NCBI GenBank assembly: GCA_014239735.1
Contig: JAAZYI010000028.1
Location: 1 to 52,158, forward strand
Direction of reading: 5' to 3'
DNA length: 52,158 nucleotides
Origin: Dehalococcoidia bacterium
GTDB taxonomy: Bacteria; Chloroflexota; Dehalococcoidia; Lucifugimonadales; Lucifugimonadaceae
Every line of letters starts with the position of its first letter. The stretch's first letter is position 1. The notes beneath the pieces were generated by a model. That model did not search any database, was not told the origin of the DNA, and was given only the letters and a program-made list of their open reading frames with translations. Positions 1 to 9,228 of the stretch are shown here, in pieces. The position numbers and the translations under genes were made by a program.

Positions 1-107
1 GCTTCAATAACCTCAGGAGGTTGAGTAGAACCTCCAAGTAAAGTCACACTTCCAATAGCGTTAATAATTGGGTCAATCCCAAGATCAGAATAAATTTTTT
101 TGCTCAT
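1..107 (-). CDS. SelA-like PLP-dependent enzyme, N-terminal fragment (cut by window edge)
   Basis: Only the first 35 codons are inside the window. They read MSKKIYSDLGIDPIINAIGS and then continue with a LGGS and a PPEVIEA element. This is the usual opening of the SelA-like fold-type I PLP family (L-seryl-tRNA selenium transferase relatives, including D-glucosaminate-6-phosphate ammonia-lyase and related sugar-acid enzymes). An AGGGG Shine-Dalgarno sits just upstream of the ATG at 105-107, which supports the start. The gene is divergent from the amidohydrolase at 168. The catalytic Lys region lies outside the window, so the reaction cannot be assigned. A sugar-amino-acid lyase would suit the sugar-acid genes elsewhere in the window, but that is inference. 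Confidence 0.6.
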   Translation of the reverse strand, partial: MSKKIYSDLGIDPIINAIGSVTLLGGSTQPPEVIE

Positions 108-167
108 AATAACCCCTAATAAAAAAATAGTTATAGTATTAGTTTAACAATGTAAGTATAAATAACA

Positions 168-1427
168 ATGATTATGAAAAAAATTATAAAATCAAAAAAT
201 ATTTCTAACGAATCTCTAGACGGATGGTTAATTGATCACTGCATATTAACTGAAGGAAACTTAATATCAAGTATAATCCCTGAATCTAAATTACCAAATG
301 ATTATGAAAAAAAATATGAAGTAATTGACTTGGGAAATTCATTTGTATTGCCAGGGCTAATTGAAAGTCATGCACATTTTCAGTTCTCTGCCACACCTGA
401 TGCATACAAAATATATTTTGAAGAAAATGATTTGCAAAAAATGGAAAGAGCTAAAAATAATGCAAAGATTGCCCTCTATTCTGGAGTTACTACTATAAGA
501 GACTTAGGGGCACCTAACGAATTAATTTTTCCCTTAAAATCTTTAATTGATAATGATGAAATAGATGGTCCTGAAATTTTTCCTACTGGAACTCCACTTA
601 CTATAGAAAATGGACATTGCTGGTTTTTTGGCGCAATTGCAAATGACACTAAAGAAATATGCTCAATAATTGAAAAGCAACTTAAATTAGGAGCTGCTCA
701 CATAAAGATAATGGCTTCTGGGGGCTATTTTACACCTAGCTCTAACCCAAGAATATCTCAATATTCATTTAAAATTTTAAACGAAGTTGTAAATTTTTGT
801 AATGATAATGACACATATTTATGTGCCCATACACTTTCCAATGAATCTACAAAAAGCTGTATTGACGCAGGTGTGCATAATATTATTCATGGAAGATGGT
901 TTGATAAATCATTAGATAAATCATATAAATTTGAAGAAGACTATTCTAAAAAAATATCAGATAAAGGAATATTTGTTGACTCAACTATTTCAAAACATTT
1001 ATTAGAATATGAGTCAAAATTAAAAGGAGAAAAACAAAGAAAACCTAATCCAAATGTAATTAACTCTGAGCCAACTCTTGAAGAAATAATTAATATATTT
1101 AGGAAATTAGATAATGATAATGTTGATATAATTGGTGCCCTAGATATGGGAATGTCTCAAGCTTTTTTTGATAAATGTGTTGCAAGCGCTTGGGCTCATG
1201 TTGAATGGCTTGGATTCGATCATTGGAAGGCCATAAGAAGTATAACAAGCCTAAATGCTAAAGCTTTAAAAATCGACAACTACAAAGGATCTTTAAAAAA
1301 GAATTATATTGCCGACATAGTATCCTTTCGAAGTGACCCAACTTTAAATATTAGGAATTTAGAAACCAATCCTAATTCAGTAATAAAAGCTGGAAAAGCA
1401 ATTAAAATAAATGGTCAAATAATATAG
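168..1427 (+). CDS. Metal-dependent amidohydrolase (imidazolonepropionase/prolidase-like, COG1228 type)
   Basis: A 419-residue cytoplasmic amidohydrolase-superfamily enzyme. The metal-site pattern is complete: HAH (H68, H70) after LPGLIES, GVTTIRDLG at about 106-114, a candidate carboxylated Lys K180 in HIKIMASGG, H221 in CAHT, H241 in IIHG and D326 in GALDMG. HIKIMASGG together with GVTTIRDLG is typical of the COG1228 group, which hydrolyses cyclic amides, imidazolones or Xaa-Pro-type dipeptides. No signal peptide is seen. The start is uncertain because there is no clear Shine-Dalgarno and a second ATG follows two codons later. The stop directly abuts the end of the convergent acsA gene. The substrate is unknown. 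Confidence 0.85.
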   Translation: MIMKKIIKSKNISNESLDGWLIDHCILTEGNLISSIIPESKLPNDYEKKYEVIDLGNSFVLPGLIESHAHFQFSATPDAYKIYFEENDLQKMERAKNNAKIALYSGVTTIRDLGAPNELIFPLKSLIDNDEIDGPEIFPTGTPLTIENGHCWFFGAIANDTKEICSIIEKQLKLGAAHIKIMASGGYFTPSSNPRISQYSFKILNEVVNFCNDNDTYLCAHTLSNESTKSCIDAGVHNIIHGRWFDKSLDKSYKFEEDYSKKISDKGIFVDSTISKHLLEYESKLKGEKQRKPNPNVINSEPTLEEIINIFRKLDNDNVDIIGALDMGMSQAFFDKCVASAWAHVEWLGFDHWKAIRSITSLNAKALKIDNYKGSLKKNYIADIVSFRSDPTLNIRNLETNPNSVIKAGKAIKINGQII

Positions 1428-3179
1428 TTAGTCATCTTCAAGAGTTGAAGTGTCACCTTCGGGTAAACCCAATTCCCTAGCTTTAAGCAATCTTCTCATT
1501 ATTTTTCCACTTCTTGTTTTTGGCATTATTTCTACATAATCAATATCTCTGGGAGCCACCGCAGATGATAGCTTACCTCTAGAGAACTTCATTAATTCTA
1601 GCCTTAATTCTTTGCTCCACTCGAATCCATTATTCAAAGATACAAATGCTTTGACGACTTCCATAGCTAATTTGTCAGGTATACCAATCACACCTGCTTC
1701 TGCTACTGCTTTATGCTCAATTAATGCACTTTCAACTTCAAAAGGGCTCACAAGGTGTCCGGCAGTATTTATAACATCGTCAGATCTACCTTGAAACCAA
1801 AAGTATCCATCTTCATCCATAAATGCTTCATCTCCTGTTATATACCAACCTCTCTTGAATCTAGAATTATATCTTTCATCATTTTTCCAATATGCAAAAA
1901 ATTGTGAAGGCCATCCAGGCTTAACGGCTAGTATTCCAGGTTCATTAGGTGGAAGTCTTTTTAAGTCCTTGTCTAATATGGCAAGTTCAATCCCTGGTAT
2001 AGGCAAACCCATACTGCCAGGTCTAATTTGCATAGAAGAAAGGTTTGCGCACATTATTGCCCCTGTTTCAGTTTGCCACCAATTATCATGAATAGGCATT
2101 CCATAATTTTCATTACCCCATACAACTGCTTCAGGGTTTAATGGCTCCCCAACACTGGCAATAAACCTTAAAGAAGATAAATCATTCTTTTTTATTGGAG
2201 CTTCTCCTGCTTTCATAAGCATTCTTATTGCAGTAGGAGCTGTATACCAAACATTTACATTATATTTTTCTATAACTGAATACCATTTAGATGCTGAAAA
2301 ACCTCCTTCATAAATTATTTGAGTAATTCCACTGCTCCACGGAGCAAACATTCCGTATGATGTGCCAGTGACCCATCCAGGGTCTGCGGTACACCAATAA
2401 ATATCATCTTTTTGAAAATCAAGTGCCCACTTACCTGTTGCATATTGCTGAACAATGGATTGGTGTCTATGTAAAGCGCCTTTAGGTTTGCCAGTTGTTC
2501 CAGAAGTATAGTGCATTATTGAATAGTCATATTGAGAGGTATTCTCAATTGATTCTATAGGGATAGTTGATGACATCAGATCTTCATATGACAGATCATC
2601 ATCTACTAAAGGATCATCAGTTCTATTGTTTTTATTAACAACTATAATTTTTTCTAAATCAGGCAAGTCAGGAATTATTCCTTCTATTTTTTTTCTCAAT
2701 TCAGGCTGAGTAACAAGAATTTTAGCCTCTGAATCTACCATCCTGTCTTTAACTGGATCAGGCCCAAAAGCTGAAAATAAAGGCCCAACAATTGCTCCTA
2801 TCTTAAGTCCCCCAAATACAGAAATATAACATTCAGGTAATCTGTCCATAAATACAAATACTCTATCCCCTTTGCAGACCCCTAATTCTTTCAGGACATT
2901 CGCAAATTTATCTGTATGAACCTTTAAATCATTAAATGTATAAGTCTCTTCTTCATCATTTTTTCCATTCCAAATCATTGCTACATTATTACCATTTCCA
3001 GAATCAACATGACTATCAATGCACACATAAGCATTATTAAGTCCTCCGCCAGGCAACCAAGGTATTTCCTCAAATACTTCTTCCCAATTAAAATCTTTTT
3101 TAAAATTTGAGAGATTCTCTATGTTTGGTTTTATTTTTGGTTTTCTATCACCATTCTTATTTATGTATTCAAAAGCCAT
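1428..3179 (-). CDS. acsA: Acetyl-CoA synthetase, AMP-forming (AcsA type)
   Basis: Activates acetate to acetyl-CoA through acetyl-AMP. The protein (583 residues from the preferred start) carries the ANL-superfamily motifs: YTSGTTGKPKGALHRH (P-loop-like A3), WCTADPGWVTGTSYG, a WWQTETG motif, ITGDEAFMDEDGYFWFQGR with the hinge, and the C-terminal KTRSGKIMRR containing the catalytic, acetylatable Lys. Length and the ending LPEGDTSTLED closely match the Bacillus subtilis AcsA subtype rather than the ~650-residue Acs of enterics. I place the start at the ATG at 3179, where TAGGGGATAAT precedes it at good spacing. An in-frame ATG at 3206 would add nine residues but has no Shine-Dalgarno. It converges on the amidohydrolase with no gap. 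Confidence 0.93.
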   Translation of the reverse strand: MAFEYINKNGDRKPKIKPNIENLSNFKKDFNWEEVFEEIPWLPGGGLNNAYVCIDSHVDSGNGNNVAMIWNGKNDEEETYTFNDLKVHTDKFANVLKELGVCKGDRVFVFMDRLPECYISVFGGLKIGAIVGPLFSAFGPDPVKDRMVDSEAKILVTQPELRKKIEGIIPDLPDLEKIIVVNKNNRTDDPLVDDDLSYEDLMSSTIPIESIENTSQYDYSIMHYTSGTTGKPKGALHRHQSIVQQYATGKWALDFQKDDIYWCTADPGWVTGTSYGMFAPWSSGITQIIYEGGFSASKWYSVIEKYNVNVWYTAPTAIRMLMKAGEAPIKKNDLSSLRFIASVGEPLNPEAVVWGNENYGMPIHDNWWQTETGAIMCANLSSMQIRPGSMGLPIPGIELAILDKDLKRLPPNEPGILAVKPGWPSQFFAYWKNDERYNSRFKRGWYITGDEAFMDEDGYFWFQGRSDDVINTAGHLVSPFEVESALIEHKAVAEAGVIGIPDKLAMEVVKAFVSLNNGFEWSKELRLELMKFSRGKLSSAVAPRDIDYVEIMPKTRSGKIMRRLLKARELGLPEGDTSTLEDD

Positions 3180-3253
3180 ATTATCCCCTAATCTACTAAT
3201 AGCCATTTAAGTTTTTCCATAACTGATATAAGATAATTTAACCAATTATTTAG

Positions 3254-3289
3254 AACATGATATAAATATTATTCTAATAAAATCATGTT
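3254..3289. repeat. Inverted repeat in the leader upstream of rplI
   Basis: AACATGAT at 3254-3261 is the perfect reverse complement of ATCATGTT at 3282-3289, with a 20-nt AT-rich spacer. It lies 32 bp before the rplI start in the acsA-rplI divergent intergenic region. It could be an operator or an mRNA leader hairpin. No poly-T tract follows, so it is not a terminator. Function unknown. Confidence 0.4.
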
Positions 3290-3320
3290 AAGTTGAACAA
3301 TCAAGAGAAAAATACAGGAA

Positions 3321-3929
3321 ATGAAAGTTTTATTTTTAAAAGATAATCTGCCTTCAGCAATGGCTGGAGAAATAAAAGAAGTTAAGCCAGGGTTTGCTCG
3401 AAATTACCTAATTCCTCAAGGAATAGCAGAAAGAGCCAACAAATCATCAATTGCCAGAGTAGAAAAATTAAGAAAAGAAGCAGAAGCAAGACGTGCGGAC
3501 ATGAAGACTAAATGGCAGGGTGTTTCAGAACTAATTAATAGCATGAATTTAGAGATCGTTGCTCAGACTGGCCCGACAGGTAAACTATTTGGGTCTGTTA
3601 CTAATTCCCAAATTGCTAGTTCTCTTGAAGAGAATCTAGATGGGGTTATAATAGACAGGAGATCAATAAGAATAAATGAGCCAATTAAAATTATAGGTAA
3701 GTACGAAGTGCCAATTAAATTATTTGAAGGTGTTGAGGCACAGGTAAAAATTTTAGTTAAATCAGATGGAAATGTGATGTCCGAAGAACTTTTAGAAATT
3801 TCTGAAGGAAAAGCAGAAGAATCTGCAGAGGAAGAAGATATACAAGAAGAAAATACTGATGACTCAGACGTTGAGTCAGAAGAAAAAGAAGCAAGCGCCC
3901 CAGAAGAAAAAATAAGTAAAGAAGAGTAA
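3321..3929 (+). CDS. rplI: 50S ribosomal protein L9 (bL9) with acidic C-terminal extension
   Basis: Binds 23S rRNA near the L1 stalk base. The N-terminal domain carries the L9 signature around residues 21-36 (VKPGFARNYLIPQGIA), followed by the long central helix (KLRKEAEARR) and the C-terminal domain with GPTGKLFGSVT. The family is usually about 150 residues. This one has 202, the last ~50 being an E/D/S-rich disordered tail (EESAEEEDIQEEN and onward). Unlike many bacteria it is not next to rpsF, ssb or rpsR. It precedes dnaB by one base, so the two are probably co-transcribed. An AGGA lies only a few bases before the ATG, so the ribosome site is atypical. Confidence 0.96.
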   Translation: MKVLFLKDNLPSAMAGEIKEVKPGFARNYLIPQGIAERANKSSIARVEKLRKEAEARRADMKTKWQGVSELINSMNLEIVAQTGPTGKLFGSVTNSQIASSLEENLDGVIIDRRSIRINEPIKIIGKYEVPIKLFEGVEAQVKILVKSDGNVMSEELLEISEGKAEESAEEEDIQEENTDDSDVESEEKEASAPEEKISKEE

Positions 3930-3930
3930 A

Positions 3931-5292
3931 TTGTTAGGGGAAAAATTACCGCCTCATGATATAGCTGCTGAAACTGCAGTAATAGGTTCTATAATTCTAG
4001 ATGGCGACTCATTAGTTAAAATTTCAGGATTCCTTTCTCCAGATGACTTTTTTAATAAGGCTCATTCTATTTGCTACCAATCTTGTCTTGATATGCTTGA
4101 TAAAGGAACTCCAATAGATGAAAAAACATTAGGTGATTTTCTTGAAACTAGTAATAATTTAAATGAGGTAGAAGGAGGCAGGTCATACCTTACTTATCTT
4201 GTCTCTCAAACTCCTACTTACATGCACATTGAGTTTTATGCTAGGACAGTTCATAGGACAGCTACGCACAGAAGACTCATTACTGCTGCATCTGACATAG
4301 CCAGCCTAGGTTACGAAAACTCTCAGGATGTTGATCAAGCGCTAAATCAAGCTGAAGATATACTTTATGGAATTAGATCATCCCATGATTCTAGAGATTT
4401 TGTTGATATAAGTGTACCTCTAGATAGTTGGCTAACTTTTGATAATGAAACTGACCGAGATATGGCACCAATCCCTTCTGGGTTCCCTGATTTAGATAAC
4501 TTGCTAGGAGGATTAAATAGGTCAGACATGATTGTTCTTGCTGCTAGGCCAAGTATTGGAAAAAGTACACTCGGACTAAATATAGCTAGAAATGTTGCAG
4601 GAAATGGGAACAAAGTTGCTATTTTTAGTCTTGAAATGGGAAGAGATCAAATTGCAATGAGATTGCTGTCGTCAGAAACATTAATTGAAACAACCAAAAT
4701 AAGGCAAAGATTAACAACAGATGCTGAAGATGGAAGAATATTAGAGGCAATTGGTAGACTTTCAGACCTTGATATATCTATTGATGACACTCCTTTTCAA
4801 ACTGTCACAGAAATGAGAGCAAAAGCTAAAAGGCTCCAAAAGGAACGAGGTCTAGATTTTATAGTGGTTGATTACATGCAGTTAATCTATGGAGGAAGGA
4901 ATGCTAACGACAATAATAGGGCTCAAGAAGTAAGTAAAATTTCTCGATCTCTTAAAGGAATGGCAAGAGATTTAAATGTGCCAGTAATAGCAATTTCTCA
5001 ATTAAGCAGATCTATTGAGCAGAGGCAAAGCCATAGGCCTGTGCTATCAGATTTAAGAGAAAGTGGAAGCATAGAGCAGGATGCTGACATTGTTGCTTTT
5101 ATTCACCGAGAAGAAAAGTACATCACAGAAGAAGAATGGCTTAGGTCTAAGTCTGCAGGAGAACAGTATCCAAGGGGCATGTCAGAGCTAATTATTGCAA
5201 AACACAGGAATGGTCCCATAGGGAATGTGGACCTGGTTGTTCAAGATCAATATGCAAGATTCAGATCATTAAAAAAACAAGTCTTCAACTAA
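3931..5292 (+). CDS. dnaB: Replicative DNA helicase DnaB
   Basis: Hexameric 5'-3' helicase at the replication fork. The N-terminal domain opens with LPPHDIAAETAVIGSIILDG, typical of DnaB. The RecA-like C-terminal domain has Walker A ARPSIGKST at 205-213 (K211), FSLEMGRDQ (H1a), Walker B DFIVVDYMQL at 309-318 (D314), AISQLSRSIEQR (H3) and SDLRESGSIEQDAD (H4). The length (453 aa) is normal and there is no intein. The start is TTG, one base after the rplI stop, and an AAGAAGAG stretch inside the end of rplI may serve as ribosome site. It heads a replication cluster with the small protein at 5299 and the loader at 5570. Confidence 0.96.
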   Translation: MLGEKLPPHDIAAETAVIGSIILDGDSLVKISGFLSPDDFFNKAHSICYQSCLDMLDKGTPIDEKTLGDFLETSNNLNEVEGGRSYLTYLVSQTPTYMHIEFYARTVHRTATHRRLITAASDIASLGYENSQDVDQALNQAEDILYGIRSSHDSRDFVDISVPLDSWLTFDNETDRDMAPIPSGFPDLDNLLGGLNRSDMIVLAARPSIGKSTLGLNIARNVAGNGNKVAIFSLEMGRDQIAMRLLSSETLIETTKIRQRLTTDAEDGRILEAIGRLSDLDISIDDTPFQTVTEMRAKAKRLQKERGLDFIVVDYMQLIYGGRNANDNNRAQEVSKISRSLKGMARDLNVPVIAISQLSRSIEQRQSHRPVLSDLRESGSIEQDADIVAFIHREEKYITEEEWLRSKSAGEQYPRGMSELIIAKHRNGPIGNVDLVVQDQYARFRSLKKQVFN

Positions 5293-5298
5293 TTAAAA

Positions 5299-5697
5299 AT
5301 GAAACCTTTTCAAGGCGAGTTGTGGGAGCCAGAATATCCAGAATGGCTTGTTATTCTTAATAGGCTTAATGAGGTAAATATTTCTGAAGCTGATAATAAT
5401 TTCATAAAAGATATCGAAAAAGATTATGAATCAATAGATATTGTAGATGAAGCTAAGAAATTCGAGTACTATTGGAGTGGGAAAAAAAAACTTAAAACGA
5501 ATCAAAAAGGAAGTTGGAAACTAGGCTTTAAAAATTGGTTAGGCAAAACTAAAAGGGATAAAGAAAATTATGAAAGAACTAAGCAAAGAGCTCCAAAAAA
5601 TTCAGCAACAAATAATTACTTCAGGTCAAAGGAATATCTCCAAGAAGTCAGAAGGAAGCAAGAATCAAGGAGATCAAGAAAGTCAGAACTTGATTAA
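5299..5697 (+). CDS. Small putative primosomal protein with a WKLGFKNWL motif
   Basis: A 132-residue basic protein six bases after dnaB. An acidic N-terminal half contains WEPEYPEWLVILNRLNEV. Around residues 50-80 come an aromatic FEYYWSGKKK and then WKLGFKNWLGK. The pattern FxxYWxxK...W...FxNWL is like the C-terminal DNA-binding segment of phage replication-initiation and DnaT/DnaD-type primosomal proteins, whose genes commonly lie beside dnaB and a DnaC-type loader. That link is inference from motif and position. Its last 128 bp overlap, in another frame, the start of the next ORF. A run of nine A near 5482-5490 is a possible slippage or sequencing-error site. Confidence 0.6.
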   Translation: MKPFQGELWEPEYPEWLVILNRLNEVNISEADNNFIKDIEKDYESIDIVDEAKKFEYYWSGKKKLKTNQKGSWKLGFKNWLGKTKRDKENYERTKQRAPKNSATNNYFRSKEYLQEVRRKQESRRSRKSELD

Positions 5698-6394
5698 TTG
5701 TTCAATTTGCGATGATTTATATTGGATAGCTCCTGCAAGTCAAGAAATAAATTCAACAAATTATATTCTCTGTGAATGTGTTAAAGATGAGGTTATAAGT
5801 CGCCAAAAAGAAAGTATGACAAGCTCACAAGATCTTGGCGATTTAACACCATCTATGCTTAAGCGAATGACTTTTGGAACTTTTAAAACTAATCAATCAG
5901 ATTCAAATTTAGCAGAAGCACTTGAAATATCAAAAGCATATTTCGAAAATCCAGATGGATGGCTACTTTTTACAGGGCCTACTGGAGTGGGAAAAACACA
6001 CCTTTCAGTCGCAATAGCTGAAAAAAGAATTAAATCATTGAAGCCCGTTTATTTTGGTTTTATGCCAAACATATTAGAAAAGCTAAGAAATTTTAATAGC
6101 CATGATAATCGGACTGAAGGATATCTATCTTTTTTGATTGAATGTCCATTTTTAATAATTGATTATCTAGGTTCTCAGGTTAATAGCAATTGGACAGAAG
6201 AAAAAATATATCAAATAATAGTAAACAGGCATAACAATGGGCTTCCCACAATCATCACTACTCGTGCGAGCAATATAAGTGAGCAATTAGTATTTAACCC
6301 ACAAATTAGTGAAGCTGTATACTCGCGACTCCAAGATACCAAAATGGTAAATGAATTTGCAATTGTTTCTCAGGATTATAGAAATAGGAAATGA
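5570..6394 (+). CDS. DnaC/DnaI-like helicase loader, AAA+ ATPase with Cys4 motif
   Basis: Probably loads DnaB onto origin DNA. After a Q/S/K-rich N-terminus comes a four-Cys element (C44, C47, C68, C70; CSIC ... CEC), as in DnaC/DnaI zinc-binding regions. The ATPase core has Walker A GPTGVGKT at 136-143, a DnaC-type YFGFMPNILEKLR segment, Walker B FLIIDYLG (D198) and TIITTRASN as sensor 1. The position behind dnaB supports the role. The start is uncertain: the ATG at 5570 lies inside the upstream gene with a weak ribosome site, and the TTG at 5690 just before the Cys motif is an alternative. The TGA stop overlaps the next ATG. Confidence 0.85.
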   Translation: MKELSKELQKIQQQIITSGQRNISKKSEGSKNQGDQESQNLINCSICDDLYWIAPASQEINSTNYILCECVKDEVISRQKESMTSSQDLGDLTPSMLKRMTFGTFKTNQSDSNLAEALEISKAYFENPDGWLLFTGPTGVGKTHLSVAIAEKRIKSLKPVYFGFMPNILEKLRNFNSHDNRTEGYLSFLIECPFLIIDYLGSQVNSNWTEEKIYQIIVNRHNNGLPTIITTRASNISEQLVFNPQISEAVYSRLQDTKMVNEFAIVSQDYRNRK

Positions 6395-7290
6395 CTATGC
6401 AAGATAAATTTTCTAAATTAATACCAAATAATAATTTGATAAAGCTCTATTCCGGGACTATGTGGGCAGAAGGCCCGGTATGGATAAATAATTTATCTTC
6501 TCTGGTATGGAGTGATGTGAGAAGCAATAAAATGCTCATTTATAATTCTACTAATGGATTAGTAAGTACATTCAGAAGCCCCTCGAACTTTAATAACGGG
6601 AATTGCTTGGATAATGAACAAATGCTTATTAGTTGCCAGCATGAAAATAGACGAGTTGTAAGACAAGAAAATGATGGTAATCTAACTATAGTTGCTGATA
6701 AATTTGAAGGTAAAATGTTTAATTCTCCTAATGATGTTACTGCAAAAAGTGATGGTTCTATTTGGTTCACTGACCCTCCTTACGGAATACTAACAAATGA
6801 AGAAGGGAAAAAATCTGAAAGTGAAATGGGAGGGAATTATGTTTATAAAGTAACCAAAAATGGTTCTATTTTAAAAGTTTTAGATAGTTTTGATAAGCCT
6901 AATGGAATAGTTTTCTCCCCTGATGAAAAATATCTTTATGTAGCAGATAGTGGAGCAGCAGAGCCAGGAAATATCGACTTTAATAAGCCGCATCATGTAA
7001 AAAGATACGATGTAGATATGAGCGGAAATCTAAGTGATGAAATAATTTTTTGTGAAATAGAAGAAGGATTCCCTGATGGAATGGCAGTAGATGTAGATGG
7101 AAATTTATTTATCTGCGATCCACATGGACAAAAAATTCATGTCTATGATGATCATGGAAATTTGATTGGAAATATAAATGTTCCTGAGCGAGTTGCAAAT
7201 TGTGCATTTGGAGGCGAAAATAATTCATTATTATATATAACAGCGTCTACTTCTTTATACCTTTTAGAGACAGGAACGATAGGAAAATGA
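6391..7290 (+). CDS. SMP-30/gluconolactonase family sugar lactonase
   Basis: A 299-residue six-bladed propeller hydrolase that likely opens glucono-1,5-lactone or a related aldonolactone to the acid. Metal-ligand and active-site motifs are in order: AEGPVW near residue 27, NGNCLDN, SPNDVTAKSDGSIWFTDPPYG, PNGIVFSPDEKYLYVADS and FPDGMAVDVDGNLFICDP. The SPND and DPPYG motifs are typical of bacterial gluconolactonases in this family. No signal peptide is visible. ATGA overlaps link it to both the upstream loader gene and the downstream transketolase, so it heads the carbohydrate block. With the gluconokinase-like gene at 13201 and gnd at 12300 it supports gluconate entry into the pentose phosphate pathway. 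Confidence 0.88.
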   Translation: MTMQDKFSKLIPNNNLIKLYSGTMWAEGPVWINNLSSLVWSDVRSNKMLIYNSTNGLVSTFRSPSNFNNGNCLDNEQMLISCQHENRRVVRQENDGNLTIVADKFEGKMFNSPNDVTAKSDGSIWFTDPPYGILTNEEGKKSESEMGGNYVYKVTKNGSILKVLDSFDKPNGIVFSPDEKYLYVADSGAAEPGNIDFNKPHHVKRYDVDMSGNLSDEIIFCEIEEGFPDGMAVDVDGNLFICDPHGQKIHVYDDHGNLIGNINVPERVANCAFGGENNSLLYITASTSLYLLETGTIGK

Positions 7291-9221
7291 CTATTACTGA
7301 TATTGAAAAAAAATGTATCAATGCCATACGCTTCTTGTCTATAGATATGGTTCAAAAAGCAAACTCTGGACATCCTGGAGCCCCGATGAGTTTAGCCCCT
7401 TTAGCATTTGTTTTATGGAGAGATCATCTTGTATTCAATCCAAAAAAACCTGAGTGGGCAAATCGTGATAAATTTATTTTATCTGCAGGGCATGCTTCTG
7501 CCCTACTTTATTCAATACTTCATTTGACCGGTTATAAAATTTCCATCGATGATATAAAAAAATTTCGGCAACATGAAAGCATAACTCCTGGGCATCCAGA
7601 ATATGGCCTAACAGAAGGCGTTGAGGCTACCACTGGACCGTTAGGTCAAGGTTTTGCAAATGGTGTAGGAATGGCAATAGCTTCAAAAAGGCTGCAAAGT
7701 ATAAGCAGTAAAGACAATCAAAATATAATTTACTCAATAGTTTCTGATGGTGACCTTATGGAAGGAATATCCTCGGAAGCAGCTTCTATAGCGGGAGCTT
7801 TAAAGTTAGATAACATTATATATTTTTATGATTCTAATAAGATTTCCATTGAAGGGTCTACAGATTTAACCTTCAAAGAAGATGTGCCTAAAAGATTTGA
7901 ATCTTATGGTTGGAATGTAATTGATAATGTAGAAGGAGAAGATATTGAAAAAATATCAAAGTCTATAGATTTAGCTAAGGATTCTGATCATCCTTCGTTA
8001 ATTATCCTTAAGACTAAAATTGGATATGGTAGTCCTAATAAATCTGGAACTGAGAAAGCTCATGGGGAAGCGCTTGGGGAAGATGAGGTTGCACTTACAA
8101 GAAAGAAATTGAACTGGAATCACGGTTCGTTTGATATACCTAGTGATGTCTATAAGTATTTTGAAGAATTTGTGAATAAAAAAAATTCAAGATATGAGGC
8201 AATGCCAAATAACAATAATATCGATTTTGGAAATAATGACTTTTCAAAATCTTTTGAATACCTTAAAGAATCAAATGTAAAAGAAAATATTTCTACAAGA
8301 GATTGTTCGGGGATAATTTTAAATAAACTAAGTGAAGATTCAGATTTATTTATTGGTGGCTCTGCTGATTTAGCCGGCTCAACAAAAACTTATATAAATT
8401 CTTCTAGCTCTATAAATTCTGATAATTTTTCTGGTATAAATATGCATTACGGGGTCAGAGAGCACGCAATGGGTGCAATAAGCAACGGTCTTGCATTATC
8501 AGGACTCATTCCATTTGCAGGAACTTTTTTGATTTTCTCTGATTACATGAGGAATTCAATAAGGCTGTCAGCATTAAGTGAGCTTCAAGTTTTATATATC
8601 CTAACTCATGATTCAATTGGATTAGGTGAGGACGGACCAACTCATCAGCCAATTTCTCAATTAATGTCACTGAGATTAATGCCTAATTTATTAGTATTTA
8701 GACCTGCTGACTATTTTGAAACAGTAAATTGCTTTCATGAAGCTTTAAAAAATACCAACAAACCTTCTGCATTTGCGTTAACAAGACAGGGAGTTCCCAC
8801 TTTAACCCAATATGATACTTCAGAATCTAGTAAGGGGGCTTATGTCTTATCAGGTGATATAAATGAAGATCAGGATATTATTCTCATAGGAACAGGGTCT
8901 GAGGTTCAACTATGCATAAAGGCTCAAAAAGAACTAGAAAAAATAAATATATCTTCTAGAGTTGTTTCTATGCCTTGCTGGGAAATATTCGATATGCAAA
9001 ATGAGTCATATAAGAATAGCGTGCTTCCATCATCTATAAAAAATAGAATTTCTGTGGAGGCAGGCGCAACACTAGGTTGGCAAAAATATATCGGAGACAA
9101 TGGTGCTTCAATTGGCATAGACGAGTTCGGATCATCAGCACCAGGCGATATCATACTAGAAAAAAAAGGCTTTTCAGTAGAAAATATAGTTAACTTATCT
9201 AAAAAAATACTGGAAAGGTAA
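7287..9221 (+). CDS. tkt: Transketolase
   Basis: TPP- and Mg-dependent transfer of two-carbon units in the non-oxidative pentose phosphate pathway. At 644 residues it is of normal length. It shows H29 in NSGHPG, the TTGPLGQGFANGVG motif, the TPP motif SDGDLMEGISSEA with YFYDSNKISIEG, and in the pyrimidine domain GVREHAMG, THDSIGLGEDGPTHQP and FRPAD. The C-terminal domain is complete. The ATG overlaps the stop of the lactonase gene (ATGA), so translation is probably coupled. It is followed by rpiB, tal, pgi and gnd on the same strand with gaps of 0-7 bp. Confidence 0.96.
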   Translation: MTITDIEKKCINAIRFLSIDMVQKANSGHPGAPMSLAPLAFVLWRDHLVFNPKKPEWANRDKFILSAGHASALLYSILHLTGYKISIDDIKKFRQHESITPGHPEYGLTEGVEATTGPLGQGFANGVGMAIASKRLQSISSKDNQNIIYSIVSDGDLMEGISSEAASIAGALKLDNIIYFYDSNKISIEGSTDLTFKEDVPKRFESYGWNVIDNVEGEDIEKISKSIDLAKDSDHPSLIILKTKIGYGSPNKSGTEKAHGEALGEDEVALTRKKLNWNHGSFDIPSDVYKYFEEFVNKKNSRYEAMPNNNNIDFGNNDFSKSFEYLKESNVKENISTRDCSGIILNKLSEDSDLFIGGSADLAGSTKTYINSSSSINSDNFSGINMHYGVREHAMGAISNGLALSGLIPFAGTFLIFSDYMRNSIRLSALSELQVLYILTHDSIGLGEDGPTHQPISQLMSLRLMPNLLVFRPADYFETVNCFHEALKNTNKPSAFALTRQGVPTLTQYDTSESSKGAYVLSGDINEDQDIILIGTGSEVQLCIKAQKELEKINISSRVVSMPCWEIFDMQNESYKNSVLPSSIKNRISVEAGATLGWQKYIGDNGASIGIDEFGSSAPGDIILEKKGFSVENIVNLSKKILER

Positions 9222-9228
9222 TATTTCT

